From Eggerthellaceae bacterium UBA5808 (GTDB lineage: Bacteria; Actinomycetota; Coriobacteriia; Coriobacteriales; Eggerthellaceae), in contig DIDE01000101.1 in the NCBI GenBank assembly GCA_002417975.1, positions 1 to 16,867 on the forward strand: 16,867 nt of DNA, read 5' to 3'. The notes beneath the pieces were generated by a model that saw only the letters and a program-made list of their open reading frames with translations, had not been told where the DNA came from and ran no database searches. Numbering within the stretch: position 1 is the stretch's first letter; every line of letters begins with the position of its first letter. The translations under genes were made by a program, and so were the position numbers. Positions 6,813-14,717 of the stretch are shown here, piece after piece.

Positions 6813-8486
6813 GTGAATTACTTACTTAAGAAATATTGTCCTCATATTGATTTTGATAGTTATGAGGACTTCTCTGATAATTTTAAGATTAATGTTCCTA
6901 AAGATTTTAATTTTGGCTATGACGTTGTTGATGAATGGGCACGTGTTGAACCTGATAAAAAGGCATTGCTCTGGTGCAATGATGAGGGCGAAGAGCGCTT
7001 GTTTACGTTTTCTGATATTTCGCGTCTTTCCAATAAAGCGGCTAATGCCTTTGTTAAATTAGGCATTGGTAAAGGCGACGTTGTGATGATGATTCTTCGT
7101 CGTCGTTGGGAATATTGGATTTGCGCAACAGCTCTTTGCAAGATTGGCGCAACGATTATTCCTGCAAGTTTGCAGCTTACGCGTCATGATATTGCATATC
7201 GTGCGCAAAGTGCCCAGGTTAAAGCAATGATCTGCGTTAATGATGATTATGTTTGTACACAGACTGAGGAAGCATTGCCTGAAGCTCCTTCTATTGCAAC
7301 GCGTATCGTTGTTGATGGCGACCGCGATGGATGGCTTTCATTCGATACGCTTATTGCAGATGAGTCTGAATCATGGACGCGTCCTGAAGGCGATCAGCGA
7401 ACGTGCAGCGATGATATTATGCTGATTTACTTTACCAGTGGAACAACGGGTAATGCTAAAGCTGTCTGCCATACATTCGCTCATCCTTTAGGTCATATTT
7501 TGACTGCCAAGTATTGGCAGCAGTGCCAAGAAAACCATTTGCATATGAGCGTTACTGATAGTGGTTGGGCCAAATTTGGTTGGGGCAAGATTTATGGTCA
7601 GTGGATTGTTGGCTGTACTGTGTTTTGTTATGACATGAAAAAATTCATTCCAACTAAATTGCTTCAGCATATGCAGGATTACAAACTTAAGACGTTCTGT
7701 GCTCCGCCGACTATGTATCGGTTCATGCTTCAGGAAGACGTTGCTAGCTATGATCTGTCGAGCATTGATAATTTTGCAACAGCAGGGGAGCCTCTTAACG
7801 CTGAGGTTACGATCCAATGGGAAAAGCTAACCGGTAAAAAGATCCGTGAAGGATTTGGACAGACCGAAGGTCCTGTGCTGGTTGCAACGTATCCATGGAT
7901 TGAGCCGCGTCCTGGTTCTATGGGTAAGCCGAGTCCTCTTCTTAACATCAAATTGCTCGATGATGACGGGAACGAAGTCGAGGACGGAGAAGAAGGAGCG
8001 ATTTGCGTTACGGGGCTTAAAGAAGCATATCCCCCCGGTTTGTTTGTTGGCTATTTTAACGATCCAGAACGCACACAACGTGCGGTTGGTGGTTCCTATT
8101 ACAATCTTCACGACATGGCATGGCGCGACAGCGATGGCTATTTTTACTTTGTTGGTCGTAATGACGATGTTATTAAATGTAGTGGATATCGTATTGGGCC
8201 TTTTGAAGTCGAAAGTGCGTTAGTTAAGCATGATGCTGTTGTCGAATGTGCCATTACTGCGGCACCCGATCCTATTCGAGGCAAGGTTGTTAAGGCAACG
8301 ATTGTTCTTGCAAAAGGATGGGAACCGAGCGATGAGCTGACTCATGAACTTCAAAATTGGGTTAAGCATGAGACTGCTCCTTACAAGTATCCTCGTGTTA
8401 TTGAATACGTTGATGAGCTGCCAAAGACAATTGGCGGCAAGATCAAGCGTAAGCTCATTCGTACGCAAGACGGAGTGAACGAATAA
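6813..8486 (+). CDS. AMP-forming acyl-CoA synthetase (full length)
   Basis: 557 aa from a GTG start with TTGAGG upstream. It is an ANL-superfamily acyl-CoA synthetase, closest in feel to the medium-chain (ACSM-like) branch. The ATP-binding loop YFTSGTTGNAKAV is at residues 206-218 (Lys216). EGFGQTEGP, GRNDDVIKCSGYRIGPFEVE and the C-terminal PKTIGGKIKR (537-546, catalytic Lys543) are all present, so it should be active. It is a paralogue of the truncated protein at 10-1665. Next to a 2-oxoacid oxidoreductase it could activate a short-chain or aromatic acid for reductive carboxylation to the 2-oxoacid. Alternatively it could scavenge acids released by the cell. The substrate cannot be read from the sequence. 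Confidence 0.92.
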   Translation: MNYLLKKYCPHIDFDSYEDFSDNFKINVPKDFNFGYDVVDEWARVEPDKKALLWCNDEGEERLFTFSDISRLSNKAANAFVKLGIGKGDVVMMILRRRWEYWICATALCKIGATIIPASLQLTRHDIAYRAQSAQVKAMICVNDDYVCTQTEEALPEAPSIATRIVVDGDRDGWLSFDTLIADESESWTRPEGDQRTCSDDIMLIYFTSGTTGNAKAVCHTFAHPLGHILTAKYWQQCQENHLHMSVTDSGWAKFGWGKIYGQWIVGCTVFCYDMKKFIPTKLLQHMQDYKLKTFCAPPTMYRFMLQEDVASYDLSSIDNFATAGEPLNAEVTIQWEKLTGKKIREGFGQTEGPVLVATYPWIEPRPGSMGKPSPLLNIKLLDDDGNEVEDGEEGAICVTGLKEAYPPGLFVGYFNDPERTQRAVGGSYYNLHDMAWRDSDGYFYFVGRNDDVIKCSGYRIGPFEVESALVKHDAVVECAITAAPDPIRGKVVKATIVLAKGWEPSDELTHELQNWVKHETAPYKYPRVIEYVDELPKTIGGKIKRKLIRTQDGVNE

Positions 8487-8495
8487 TTTTTATTT

Positions 8496-8594
8496 CCTTC
8501 GCCGTATCTCGTCTAATCTCTCTTAAAGCTTCGGAATGTGTGATATCTTTTCTGAACTTTGAGTGATACGATAGTGATAATGATACGGCGGAGG
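8496..8594 (+). promoter_or_regulatory. Possible RBS-sequestering long-range helix
   Basis: CCTTCGCCGTATC (8496-8508), ten bases after the synthetase stop, pairs with GATACGGCGGAGG (8582-8594). That is twelve Watson-Crick pairs and one G-U. The downstream arm covers most of the Shine-Dalgarno sequence (GGCGGAGGGGG, 8587-8597) of the LigB/Memo-like gene. A second GATACG at 8565-8570 could compete for CGTATC in the upstream arm. The 73 bases between the arms contain no coding sequence I would trust. This fits translational control by alternative pairing, but no known riboswitch class is recognised. Confidence 0.45.
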
Positions 8595-8606
8595 GGGTCC
8601 GTTAGA

Positions 8607-9428
8607 ATGCCATTACTAGCTGGGTATGCGGTTCCGCATCCGCCTTTGATTATCCCTGCTGTTGGACTCGGCGAAGAACGTGAAATCCAACATACTATTG
8701 ATGCATATCAAGATGTTGCGCGCCGCATTGCGCGCTTACGTCCCGACACGATTATCCTTTCTTCTCCACATGCTCCGGCATATTATGATGGGTTTGCACT
8801 TGCGGACGGTTCTGATATAAGCGGGTCAATGGAACAATTTCATGCGCCTCAAGAACGCATGAGCGTTCCTATCGATGATGAACTTTCAGATCTTATTGTT
8901 TCGAATGCTTCGTCGGTTTCTCTTTCTGCAATTCGTGATGTATCGCATTCTTCTGAACTTGACTATGCGTCATTTATTCCTTTGTATTTCATTAAAAAAC
9001 GCTATACTGATTTTCGACTTGTTTCCTGTGGCCTGTCTGGTCTTTCGGGGGATGATCATCGTACGTTTGGCGCAGTGTGTGCTCGTTCGGCATGCGCATT
9101 GCATCGTCGTACGGTGTATATAGCAAGCGGGGATTTATCGCACAAGCTTACTGCGTCTGGTCCGTATGGGTATGCCCCTGAGGGCAGTGTATTTGATCAT
9201 ATAGTGACTGATGCTTTTGCTACGAATCATCTTGATAATCTATCGTCGATTGATAATCATCTATGCGATGCAGCAGCTGAATGCGGTCTTCGTTCTTTTT
9301 TGATTATGGCTGGTGCGCTTGAGTCAATTCAACATAATGCTGAACTTTTGAGCTATGAAGGTCCGTTTGGGGTTGGATATGCTGTTGCTTCGTTCGAATC
9401 TACATCAGCTTTGTCTTCATCCGATTAA
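8607..9428 (+). CDS. AmmeMemoRadiSam LigB/Memo-like protein
   Basis: 273 aa from the ATG at 8607. GGCGGAGGGGG lies nine bases upstream and excludes the TTG start 48 bases earlier. The protein resembles class III extradiol dioxygenase-like (LigB/Memo superfamily) proteins. In many Clostridia this domain is fused in front of AMMECR1; here the two are separate genes. Visible motifs are PHPPLIIP (His11), SSPHAP (His55) and SGDLSHKL (Asp176, His179). At the position where relatives usually have LDHG, this protein reads LDYAS (Tyr120), so one expected active-site histidine seems lost. It stands first in a tight run with AMMECR1 and the radical SAM enzyme. The system's biochemical role is not established. 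An alternative label is Memo-like family protein without catalytic activity. Confidence 0.85.
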   Translation: MPLLAGYAVPHPPLIIPAVGLGEEREIQHTIDAYQDVARRIARLRPDTIILSSPHAPAYYDGFALADGSDISGSMEQFHAPQERMSVPIDDELSDLIVSNASSVSLSAIRDVSHSSELDYASFIPLYFIKKRYTDFRLVSCGLSGLSGDDHRTFGAVCARSACALHRRTVYIASGDLSHKLTASGPYGYAPEGSVFDHIVTDAFATNHLDNLSSIDNHLCDAAAECGLRSFLIMAGALESIQHNAELLSYEGPFGVGYAVASFESTSALSSSD

Positions 9429-9475
9429 CGGTAGAAATTATATTCTAAGAATCCTTGCGAAAGAGAGATGACGCT

Positions 9476-10021
9476 ATGCCTAAACTTGATTATGATCCCT
9501 ATACTGTTCTTGCTCGTGCTGGTCTTATGAGTTTTATAACGAGTGGAACACATATGGATCCACCCTGCGGGACTCCTTCTAAACTTTTAGAAACGCGGGC
9601 TGGTGTGTTCGTGTCAATTCATAAGCACGGTGAACTTCGTGGTTGTATGGGGACGATTCAGCCGGCTTATTCTTCGGTAGCAAAAGAAATTATTGAGAAT
9701 GCGATTGCCGCTTCGAGTCGTGATCCTCGTTTTCCGCCTATCGAGGTTAAGGAACTGTCATCCATTGATATAAGTATTGATGTTTTAGGCTCTCTTGAAC
9801 CAGCTGAAAAGCGGGATCTTGATCCTGATCGTTTTGGTGTGGTGGTATCGGAGGGGGAACGTTGTGGTGTGCTCCTACCGCGGCTTGATGGTGTAGACAC
9901 CGTAGAAGATCAACTTGCTATTGCAGCTCGCAAAGCTGGTATTTCTGATACTGCGTATCATATCCAAAAATTTGAGGTACGACGTTATAGCGAACTAGAT
10001 GACAAACCGGTAAGGAGTTGA
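9476..10021 (+). CDS. AMMECR1 domain protein (AmmeMemoRadiSam system protein A)
   Basis: 181 aa from the ATG at 9476, which has GAGAG eight bases upstream; an in-frame TTG seven codons earlier is less likely. The family hallmark LRGCMG is at residues 54-59 with the invariant Cys57. DPRFPP and GVLLPRLDGVD, also typical of AMMECR1, follow. Length equals a single AMMECR1 domain with nothing fused. It is a cytosolic protein whose molecular function is not established. The gene lies 47 bases after the LigB/Memo-like gene and six bases before the radical SAM gene, so the three should act together. Confidence 0.92.
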   Translation: MPKLDYDPYTVLARAGLMSFITSGTHMDPPCGTPSKLLETRAGVFVSIHKHGELRGCMGTIQPAYSSVAKEIIENAIAASSRDPRFPPIEVKELSSIDISIDVLGSLEPAEKRDLDPDRFGVVVSEGERCGVLLPRLDGVDTVEDQLAIAARKAGISDTAYHIQKFEVRRYSELDDKPVRS

Positions 10022-10027
10022 TGCTTT

Positions 10028-10924
10028 GTGAGTGATGACTCCCAAAAGGAGAATATACGTAGTGCTTCTGCGACTGCGTGTCCAATTTGTTCACGACATT
10101 GTATGCTCAGTCCTGGTCAAACAGGTAAATGCCGGGCTCGTACAAATCGTGATGGGCACATCGTATCGCTTAACTATGGGAAGATTACTTCACTTGCGGT
10201 TGATCCTATTGAAAAGAAGCCGCTTGCTCGATTTAAGCCTGGCTCCAAGATTTTGTCTATTGGTAGTTTTGGTTGTAATCTTGATTGCCCATTTTGTCAG
10301 AATGCTGATTTTGTTTGTGCGTCACTCAATGATTTTGATACGTACGATGGGGTAGGCACAATTGATATTGATCCGCAGCATCTTGCTGCAATGGCTCTTA
10401 AGGCTCGCGATGCATCTGGTTCAATTGGCGTGGCGTATACGTATAATGAACCGTTTGTAGGGTTTGAATACGTTCGTGATTGTGCTGGTCTTATTCATAG
10501 TAAAGGCTTATTTAATGTTGTGGTAACGAACGGTCTTATTATGCCTGATCCGCTTAATGAGGTGCTTCCTTACATTGATGCGATGAATATCGATCTTAAA
10601 TGTTCGACAAAAGAGGGCTATGCCCGATTAGGGCATGGAGATCTTGCATCTGTACAGTCGACGATTCGAACGGTTGCTGCTTGTCGTACCTGTCATCTTG
10701 AAATCACGATGCTGATTGTTCCCGGTTTTAATGATCAGCCCGAAGAGGTCGAACATGTTGCTGCATGGATTGCATCTGTTGATCGTTCAATTCCTTTTCA
10801 TGTTACCCGCTTTTTCCCTGCGCATCGCATGATGAATGTTGCACCGACGCCAGTTGATGTTGTGTATAATCGTGCGGAACTTGCACGGAACTATCTTGAT
10901 GACGTCATTGTTGGTAACTGCTGA
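10028..10924 (+). CDS. AmmeMemoRadiSam system radical SAM enzyme
   Basis: 298 aa from a GTG start, with AAGGAG ten bases upstream inside the end of the AMMECR1 gene. The radical SAM motif CNLDCPFC (Cys83, Cys87, Cys90) binds the SAM-cleaving [4Fe-4S] cluster. Four more cysteines near the N terminus (Cys18, 21, 25, 35: CPICSRHC...GKC) follow the CxxC-x3-C...C pattern of this family and could hold an extra metal site. It resembles pyruvate formate-lyase activating enzymes, and is often so misnamed. No formate-lyase gene is in view and the neighbours point to the AmmeMemoRadiSam set. The substrate is unknown. Confidence 0.92.
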   Translation: MSDDSQKENIRSASATACPICSRHCMLSPGQTGKCRARTNRDGHIVSLNYGKITSLAVDPIEKKPLARFKPGSKILSIGSFGCNLDCPFCQNADFVCASLNDFDTYDGVGTIDIDPQHLAAMALKARDASGSIGVAYTYNEPFVGFEYVRDCAGLIHSKGLFNVVVTNGLIMPDPLNEVLPYIDAMNIDLKCSTKEGYARLGHGDLASVQSTIRTVAACRTCHLEITMLIVPGFNDQPEEVEHVAAWIASVDRSIPFHVTRFFPAHRMMNVAPTPVDVVYNRAELARNYLDDVIVGNC

Positions 10925-10964
10925 ACGGTATAATGGTTATTACTACGATAAGGAGTATGTATCA

Positions 10965-11408
10965 ATGACCTATGAAGAGTTCAAGGACCAGATTAAATCA
11001 GCAATGAAGGCTCACGACAAGATTCGTTTGTCTATTTTGCGTCAGGTTCACGGTGAATTGAAAAATATCGAGATCAACGAGCGTCGCGATATCAGCGAGG
11101 CTGATGTTACTTCAATGATTAAGCGTATGATTAAACAAACTCAAGAAACGCTCGAAGGATCGATTAAGGCAGGAAATAATCAAGAGCGTACTGATACATT
11201 GACTAAGCAGCTAGAAATTTTGAACGGTTTACTTCCACAGCAAGTAAGTGGCCAGGAGCTTATTGATCTTATTGACTCAACGATTAAGAGTGTTGGTGCT
11301 ACTACAAAACGTGACATGGGCAAGGTCATGGGTGCTCTGCAGGCAGCAACTGATGGCAATTTCGATAAGCCTGCTGCAGCTCAAGAAGTTGGTAAACGCC
11401 TGTCATAA
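10965..11408 (+). CDS. yqeY: GatB/YqeY domain-containing protein
   Basis: 147 aa from the ATG at 10965, nine bases after AAGGAG (10950-10955). A longer reading frame runs back into the radical SAM gene but lacks a ribosome site. The helical N-terminal part has LRQVHGELKNIEINERRD, and the C-terminal half (about 90-147: LLPQQVSGQELIDLIDSTI, RDMGKVMGAL) matches the YqeY/GatB tail domain. That domain binds tRNA in the Glu/Asp-tRNA amidotransferase. Free-standing YqeY is common in Gram-positive bacteria and its role is uncertain. It sits 40 bases after the radical SAM gene and before a clear terminator, so it is probably the last gene of that operon. Confidence 0.9.
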   Translation: MTYEEFKDQIKSAMKAHDKIRLSILRQVHGELKNIEINERRDISEADVTSMIKRMIKQTQETLEGSIKAGNNQERTDTLTKQLEILNGLLPQQVSGQELIDLIDSTIKSVGATTKRDMGKVMGALQAATDGNFDKPAAAQEVGKRLS

Positions 11409-11431
11409 CAACAATGTGCGATGCATTAGCG

Positions 11432-11459
11432 GGGGAACTGATGAGGTTCCCCTTTTTTT
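11432..11459 (+). terminator. Intrinsic terminator after yqeY
   Basis: GGGGAAC (11432-11438) pairs with GTTCCCC (11446-11452), with an extra T-G wobble and a five-base loop. Seven T residues (11453-11459) follow. It ends the AmmeMemoRadiSam-yqeY transcript, 23 bases after the yqeY stop. Confidence 0.93.
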
Positions 11460-11541
11460 ATATAGTTGCACCTGACTTTGGAATGTAGAGAGGCTTATGC
11501 TTATAGGGTTTTATCCTACTTGAATAGTTGCTTCTTAGTAT

Positions 11542-11569
11542 TTGAACGATTGATAGATATGCGTAATAA
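11542..11569 (+). promoter_or_regulatory. Candidate promoter for the FMN-dependent oxidase gene
   Basis: TTGAAC (11542-11547) and TAATAA (11564-11569) are 16 bases apart, about 70 bases before the ATG. A promoter is expected here because a terminator lies just upstream. The match is moderate and unverified. The rest of the 231-base gap shows no other clear structure. Confidence 0.35.
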
Positions 11570-11639
11570 GCCCGTATCCTTGTATCAGAAGTGATTATTT
11601 GCATGATCGCATACAGATTGTTTTAGGAAGGAATTTATC

Positions 11640-12656
11640 ATGGTCTATGCAGAGATTCTTGCTCAGGCGAAAAAGAATATGAAATCATGCTGCGCCTGTC
11701 CTATCTGTGATGGACGTGCATGTGGTTCAACGATTCCTGGGCCGGGGGCAAAGGGGTCAGGCGATGGTGCGCGGCGTAATTATAATGCATGGCGCGACAT
11801 TCGCATTGCTATGGATACAATTGGAAGCAATGAGCCTCTTTCAACGGAAACAAATTTGTTTGGTCGTCGTTTTGCGTTGCCTCTTTTTGCTGGTCCTGTC
11901 GGCGCGGTACAAATGCATTACGGCGATTATCTAGATGAAGCAACTTATGATCAGATATTGGTACGCGCCTGTAATCGTGCAGGTATTGCAGCATATACGG
12001 GTGATGGAGCGAATGCTCAGATAATGGAAGCTGGTTTATCGGCAATTGCCGCAGAGAACGGTATAAGCATCCCTACGATTAAACCTTGGGATATGCAGAC
12101 GGTTGAACAAAAGATTGATCAGGCAAATAATGCAGGAGCGTTTGCAATTGCAATGGATATCGATGCTGCAGGGCTGCCTTTTTTACGAGGCAATGCTTCA
12201 TCTGCAGGACGTAAGTCACCGGAAGAACTTGCTCGTATTGTACGCATGAGCCACGTTCCCTTTATCGTAAAGGGGATTATGACACCTGCAGCGGCAATGA
12301 AGGTGCGCGATGCTGGTGCAGCGGGGATTGTCGTTTCTAACCATGGTGGACGTGTTCTTGATGGATGTCCTGCAACGGCTGAGGTGCTTTGCAGTATCGT
12401 TGATGCGGTGGGGAATGATATGACGATTCTTGTTGATGGTGGTATTCGCTCGGGTGTCGATATCTTTCGTGCGCTGGCGCTTGGCGCCGACGGTGTGCTT
12501 GTTGCACGTCCTTTTGTTACTGCTCTGTATGGCGGACAAGAAGTTGGGGTTATGGCTCTTGCAAAAAAGTTTCAAAATGAGTTAGCTGATGCAATGTTTA
12601 TGTGTGGAGCGCACGATATCGCAGGTATCAATCGAGACATGATTTTTAATGCGTAA
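11640..12656 (+). CDS. FMN-dependent alpha-hydroxy-acid oxidase/dehydrogenase-like protein
   Basis: 338 aa, with TTAGGAAGGAA upstream. It belongs to the FMN-dependent (S)-2-hydroxy-acid dehydrogenase family (glycolate or lactate oxidase fold). Conserved active-site elements are VKGI (Lys211), SNHGGRVLDG (catalytic His235, Arg238), DGGIRSG (266-272) and the phosphate-binding VLVARP. An unusual N-terminal stretch, CCACPICDGRAC (Cys17, 18, 20, 23, 28) and then GSTIPGPGAKGSG, replaces the usual N terminus of aerobic oxidases. In an anaerobe it more likely acts as a dehydrogenase or in another FMN reaction than as an oxygen-using oxidase (inference). The cysteines might bind zinc or an Fe-S cluster. 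It seems monocistronic, bounded by terminators on both sides. No membrane segments are seen. Confidence 0.88.
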   Translation: MVYAEILAQAKKNMKSCCACPICDGRACGSTIPGPGAKGSGDGARRNYNAWRDIRIAMDTIGSNEPLSTETNLFGRRFALPLFAGPVGAVQMHYGDYLDEATYDQILVRACNRAGIAAYTGDGANAQIMEAGLSAIAAENGISIPTIKPWDMQTVEQKIDQANNAGAFAIAMDIDAAGLPFLRGNASSAGRKSPEELARIVRMSHVPFIVKGIMTPAAAMKVRDAGAAGIVVSNHGGRVLDGCPATAEVLCSIVDAVGNDMTILVDGGIRSGVDIFRALALGADGVLVARPFVTALYGGQEVGVMALAKKFQNELADAMFMCGAHDIAGINRDMIFNA

Positions 12657-12733
12657 ATGAGGCTGTAATGTTATGCGCCGCATTCTGTTTTGGATATCGA
12701 TGTCCGCATAATTGAACTATTCATGATTCGGAC

Positions 12734-12764
12734 AAGCACACGGATGCCATTAACGTGCTTTTTT
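12734..12764 (+). terminator. Probable intrinsic terminator after the FMN oxidase gene
   Basis: AAGCAC (12734-12739) pairs with GTGCTT (12755-12760) over a 15-base loop and runs into six T residues (12759-12764). The stem is short, but the position, about 80 bases past the stop and facing a convergent gene, is right. No T-tract serves the minus strand here. Confidence 0.65.
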
Positions 12765-12806
12765 ATTCGTACACAGCGTGTTTTGCTTGAACAATGTGCA
12801 GAGTAG

Positions 12807-14717
12807 TTATTCGCATTTCCCATCGAGATACGCTTCAATGTTTTCCATCGGTTGTGGTTTGCTGTAAAGATATCCCTGCGCATACGTTGAGCCAAGATTT
12901 TTGACGAGTTCTGCTTGCTCAGGCGTTTCGATGCCCTCGGTGACGACGGGAAGTCCTAAGCGGTTTGCGAGTTCGATAGTCGATTCCAAAACAGCAATTG
13001 AGCGTTCATTGCGATTGATGTGCGAAATAAAGTTCTGATCTATTTTGATGAAGTCAAATAATTCATCTTCCAACAGGGCTAGGGAAGAATAACCGCTTCC
13101 AAAGTCATCGAGCATGATATCAAAATTGCACTGATGCAGGGCTTCGATGAAGGTGTGAAGTGATTTTTGATCATCGTCGTAGGCGGTTTCGGTGATTTCA
13201 AATCGTAGTAATTCTGCAGGAATGTCGTACGTTTTTTTAAGTCTATTAATTGATGCGGGCAGTGCTGGATTGATATCGACACGAGAAATATTCATTGAAA
13301 TTGGTACAACAGGGCGGCCTTCTTTGATCCGTCTGCTAATGCATTTACATACTGTTGTTCGCACATAGGCGTCGAGCTCCGAAATAAGACCATTACGTTC
13401 AAACATAGGAACGAATACTGCTGGGCTTAGTAAACCACGTTGCGGATGTTCCCACCGTATGAGTGCTTCTCCGCCGCATATCTTTTGGGTTGATAGATCG
13501 ATGATTGGCTGAATGTACACCTTAAAGTCGCCGTTTTTAAGTGAATCTTGCATTGATCCAGCAATCTCATGGTCCATAAGGAATGCTTGTTCTTGACCGT
13601 CATTATATATGGCATACGTTTGAAATTTAGAATCATGAATTGTTTCGAGTGCAATATGGGCTCTATCGCACATAGTTGAGACCGATACATCGCGGTCGTC
13701 AATAAGATAAATGCCAAAGGCAACATGTACCGAACATTTGAAACGTTCTCCTAAATATTCATCGGAGAATCGCGTAATAAGTTCTGAGAATACGAAGTCA
13801 TTTTTTGGTACAAGAATAACAAAATGGTCAGATTGAACACGCCCAATAATTGCGCGTTGGCCAAAACAACGTCGCATTTGCTCAGCGAGTCCGATAAGAA
13901 TGCTATCGCCCTTTTTGCTGTTGTAAAGTCCGTTGATTGCTTTAAATTCGCTGATGTTGCTATAGAGCAAAACATAGGTGGTCTGAGGATTTGCCTTAAG
14001 AGCAGCGGCTGCTTCTTGTTCGAATGCAGGCATACGTAGAGTTGAAGTTAGTAGATCGTAATGTTTTTCGGGGATTTGAAAACCAAGGTAGAGGACGAGT
14101 GTCGCAAGCGCGCAGGCAAAGACCAAAATGCGATGGTTTGGGTATAGCGATGAACAAACAAGATATGCTGTGCCAATGAGTACGATAAGGACGGTACATA
14201 TAACAAGATATCGATCTTTTTGTCTATGGTTGTTGATTGTAAGGACAATGCCACTTACGACATAGAAAATGAGCACGACAAGGAAGAGGCTATCCCAGGT
14301 ACCTTGCGTATAATAATGAGATTCATTTATGCTAAAAAATAGGTGAGTAGATGGATTTATGCCCATTACAAGTAGGGCACACGCGATAGAAGGAATACTC
14401 ATTATCACTGTCATTTTAGCTTTTGATTTAATGATACCTAAGGGTGCTTCGAAAAAGGCGAACAATACTCCTGGTGCCAGCATACTTAATGCGACATTAA
14501 TCGTGCATATAAAGTAGCAATCTTGTATGGATGCTGATGGCTGACTTAAAATCACGACATTCAGAATGTCTACAATGCCAAGAATAAGCATGAACGTAAT
14601 AAAGACAAGAAAAATTGGGGATTGCGATGAATCATGGGTGTAGTTACTTACAAAGTGTCCCATGAGTGCCACAAGGATAATGATAGCCGCAACGGTGAAA
14701 TCAATATTGTAGAGCAC
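12807..14717 (-). CDS. Seven-TM protein with degenerate GGDEF and EAL domains (c-di-GMP phosphodiesterase)
   Basis: 636 aa from a GTG start, with AAAGGGAG eight bases upstream. Seven hydrophobic segments lie at about 8-24, 33-57, 66-90, 102-120, 142-162, 170-187 and 196-214. A GGDEF-fold domain covers about 240-375, but its signature is QSDHF (295-299), so cyclase activity is unlikely. The EAL domain (about 380-632) keeps its key residues: EAL at 417-419, Asn476, Glu507, Asp537-Asp538, Lys558, Glu594 and Gln614. It should therefore hydrolyse cyclic di-GMP, with the GGDEF-like domain perhaps a GTP sensor and the membrane part a signal input. It is transcribed alone, convergent with the FMN oxidase gene, and its downstream side shows no clear terminator on its own strand. 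Confidence 0.92.
   Translation of the reverse strand: MLYNIDFTVAAIIILVALMGHFVSNYTHDSSQSPIFLVFITFMLILGIVDILNVVILSQPSASIQDCYFICTINVALSMLAPGVLFAFFEAPLGIIKSKAKMTVIMSIPSIACALLVMGINPSTHLFFSINESHYYTQGTWDSLFLVVLIFYVVSGIVLTINNHRQKDRYLVICTVLIVLIGTAYLVCSSLYPNHRILVFACALATLVLYLGFQIPEKHYDLLTSTLRMPAFEQEAAAALKANPQTTYVLLYSNISEFKAINGLYNSKKGDSILIGLAEQMRRCFGQRAIIGRVQSDHFVILVPKNDFVFSELITRFSDEYLGERFKCSVHVAFGIYLIDDRDVSVSTMCDRAHIALETIHDSKFQTYAIYNDGQEQAFLMDHEIAGSMQDSLKNGDFKVYIQPIIDLSTQKICGGEALIRWEHPQRGLLSPAVFVPMFERNGLISELDAYVRTTVCKCISRRIKEGRPVVPISMNISRVDINPALPASINRLKKTYDIPAELLRFEITETAYDDDQKSLHTFIEALHQCNFDIMLDDFGSGYSSLALLEDELFDFIKIDQNFISHINRNERSIAVLESTIELANRLGLPVVTEGIETPEQAELVKNLGSTYAQGYLYSKPQPMENIEAYLDGKCE

Noticed and set aside
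10028..10924. Pyruvate formate-lyase activating enzyme
   Set aside because: The CxxxCxxC motif and N-terminal cysteines resemble it, but the gene directly follows AMMECR1 and a LigB/Memo-like gene, which identifies the AmmeMemoRadiSam enzyme instead.
10836..10964. Upstream-extended start for yqeY
   Set aside because: It would overlap the radical SAM gene by about 90 bases and has no ribosome site, while AAGGAG sits nine bases before the ATG at 10965.
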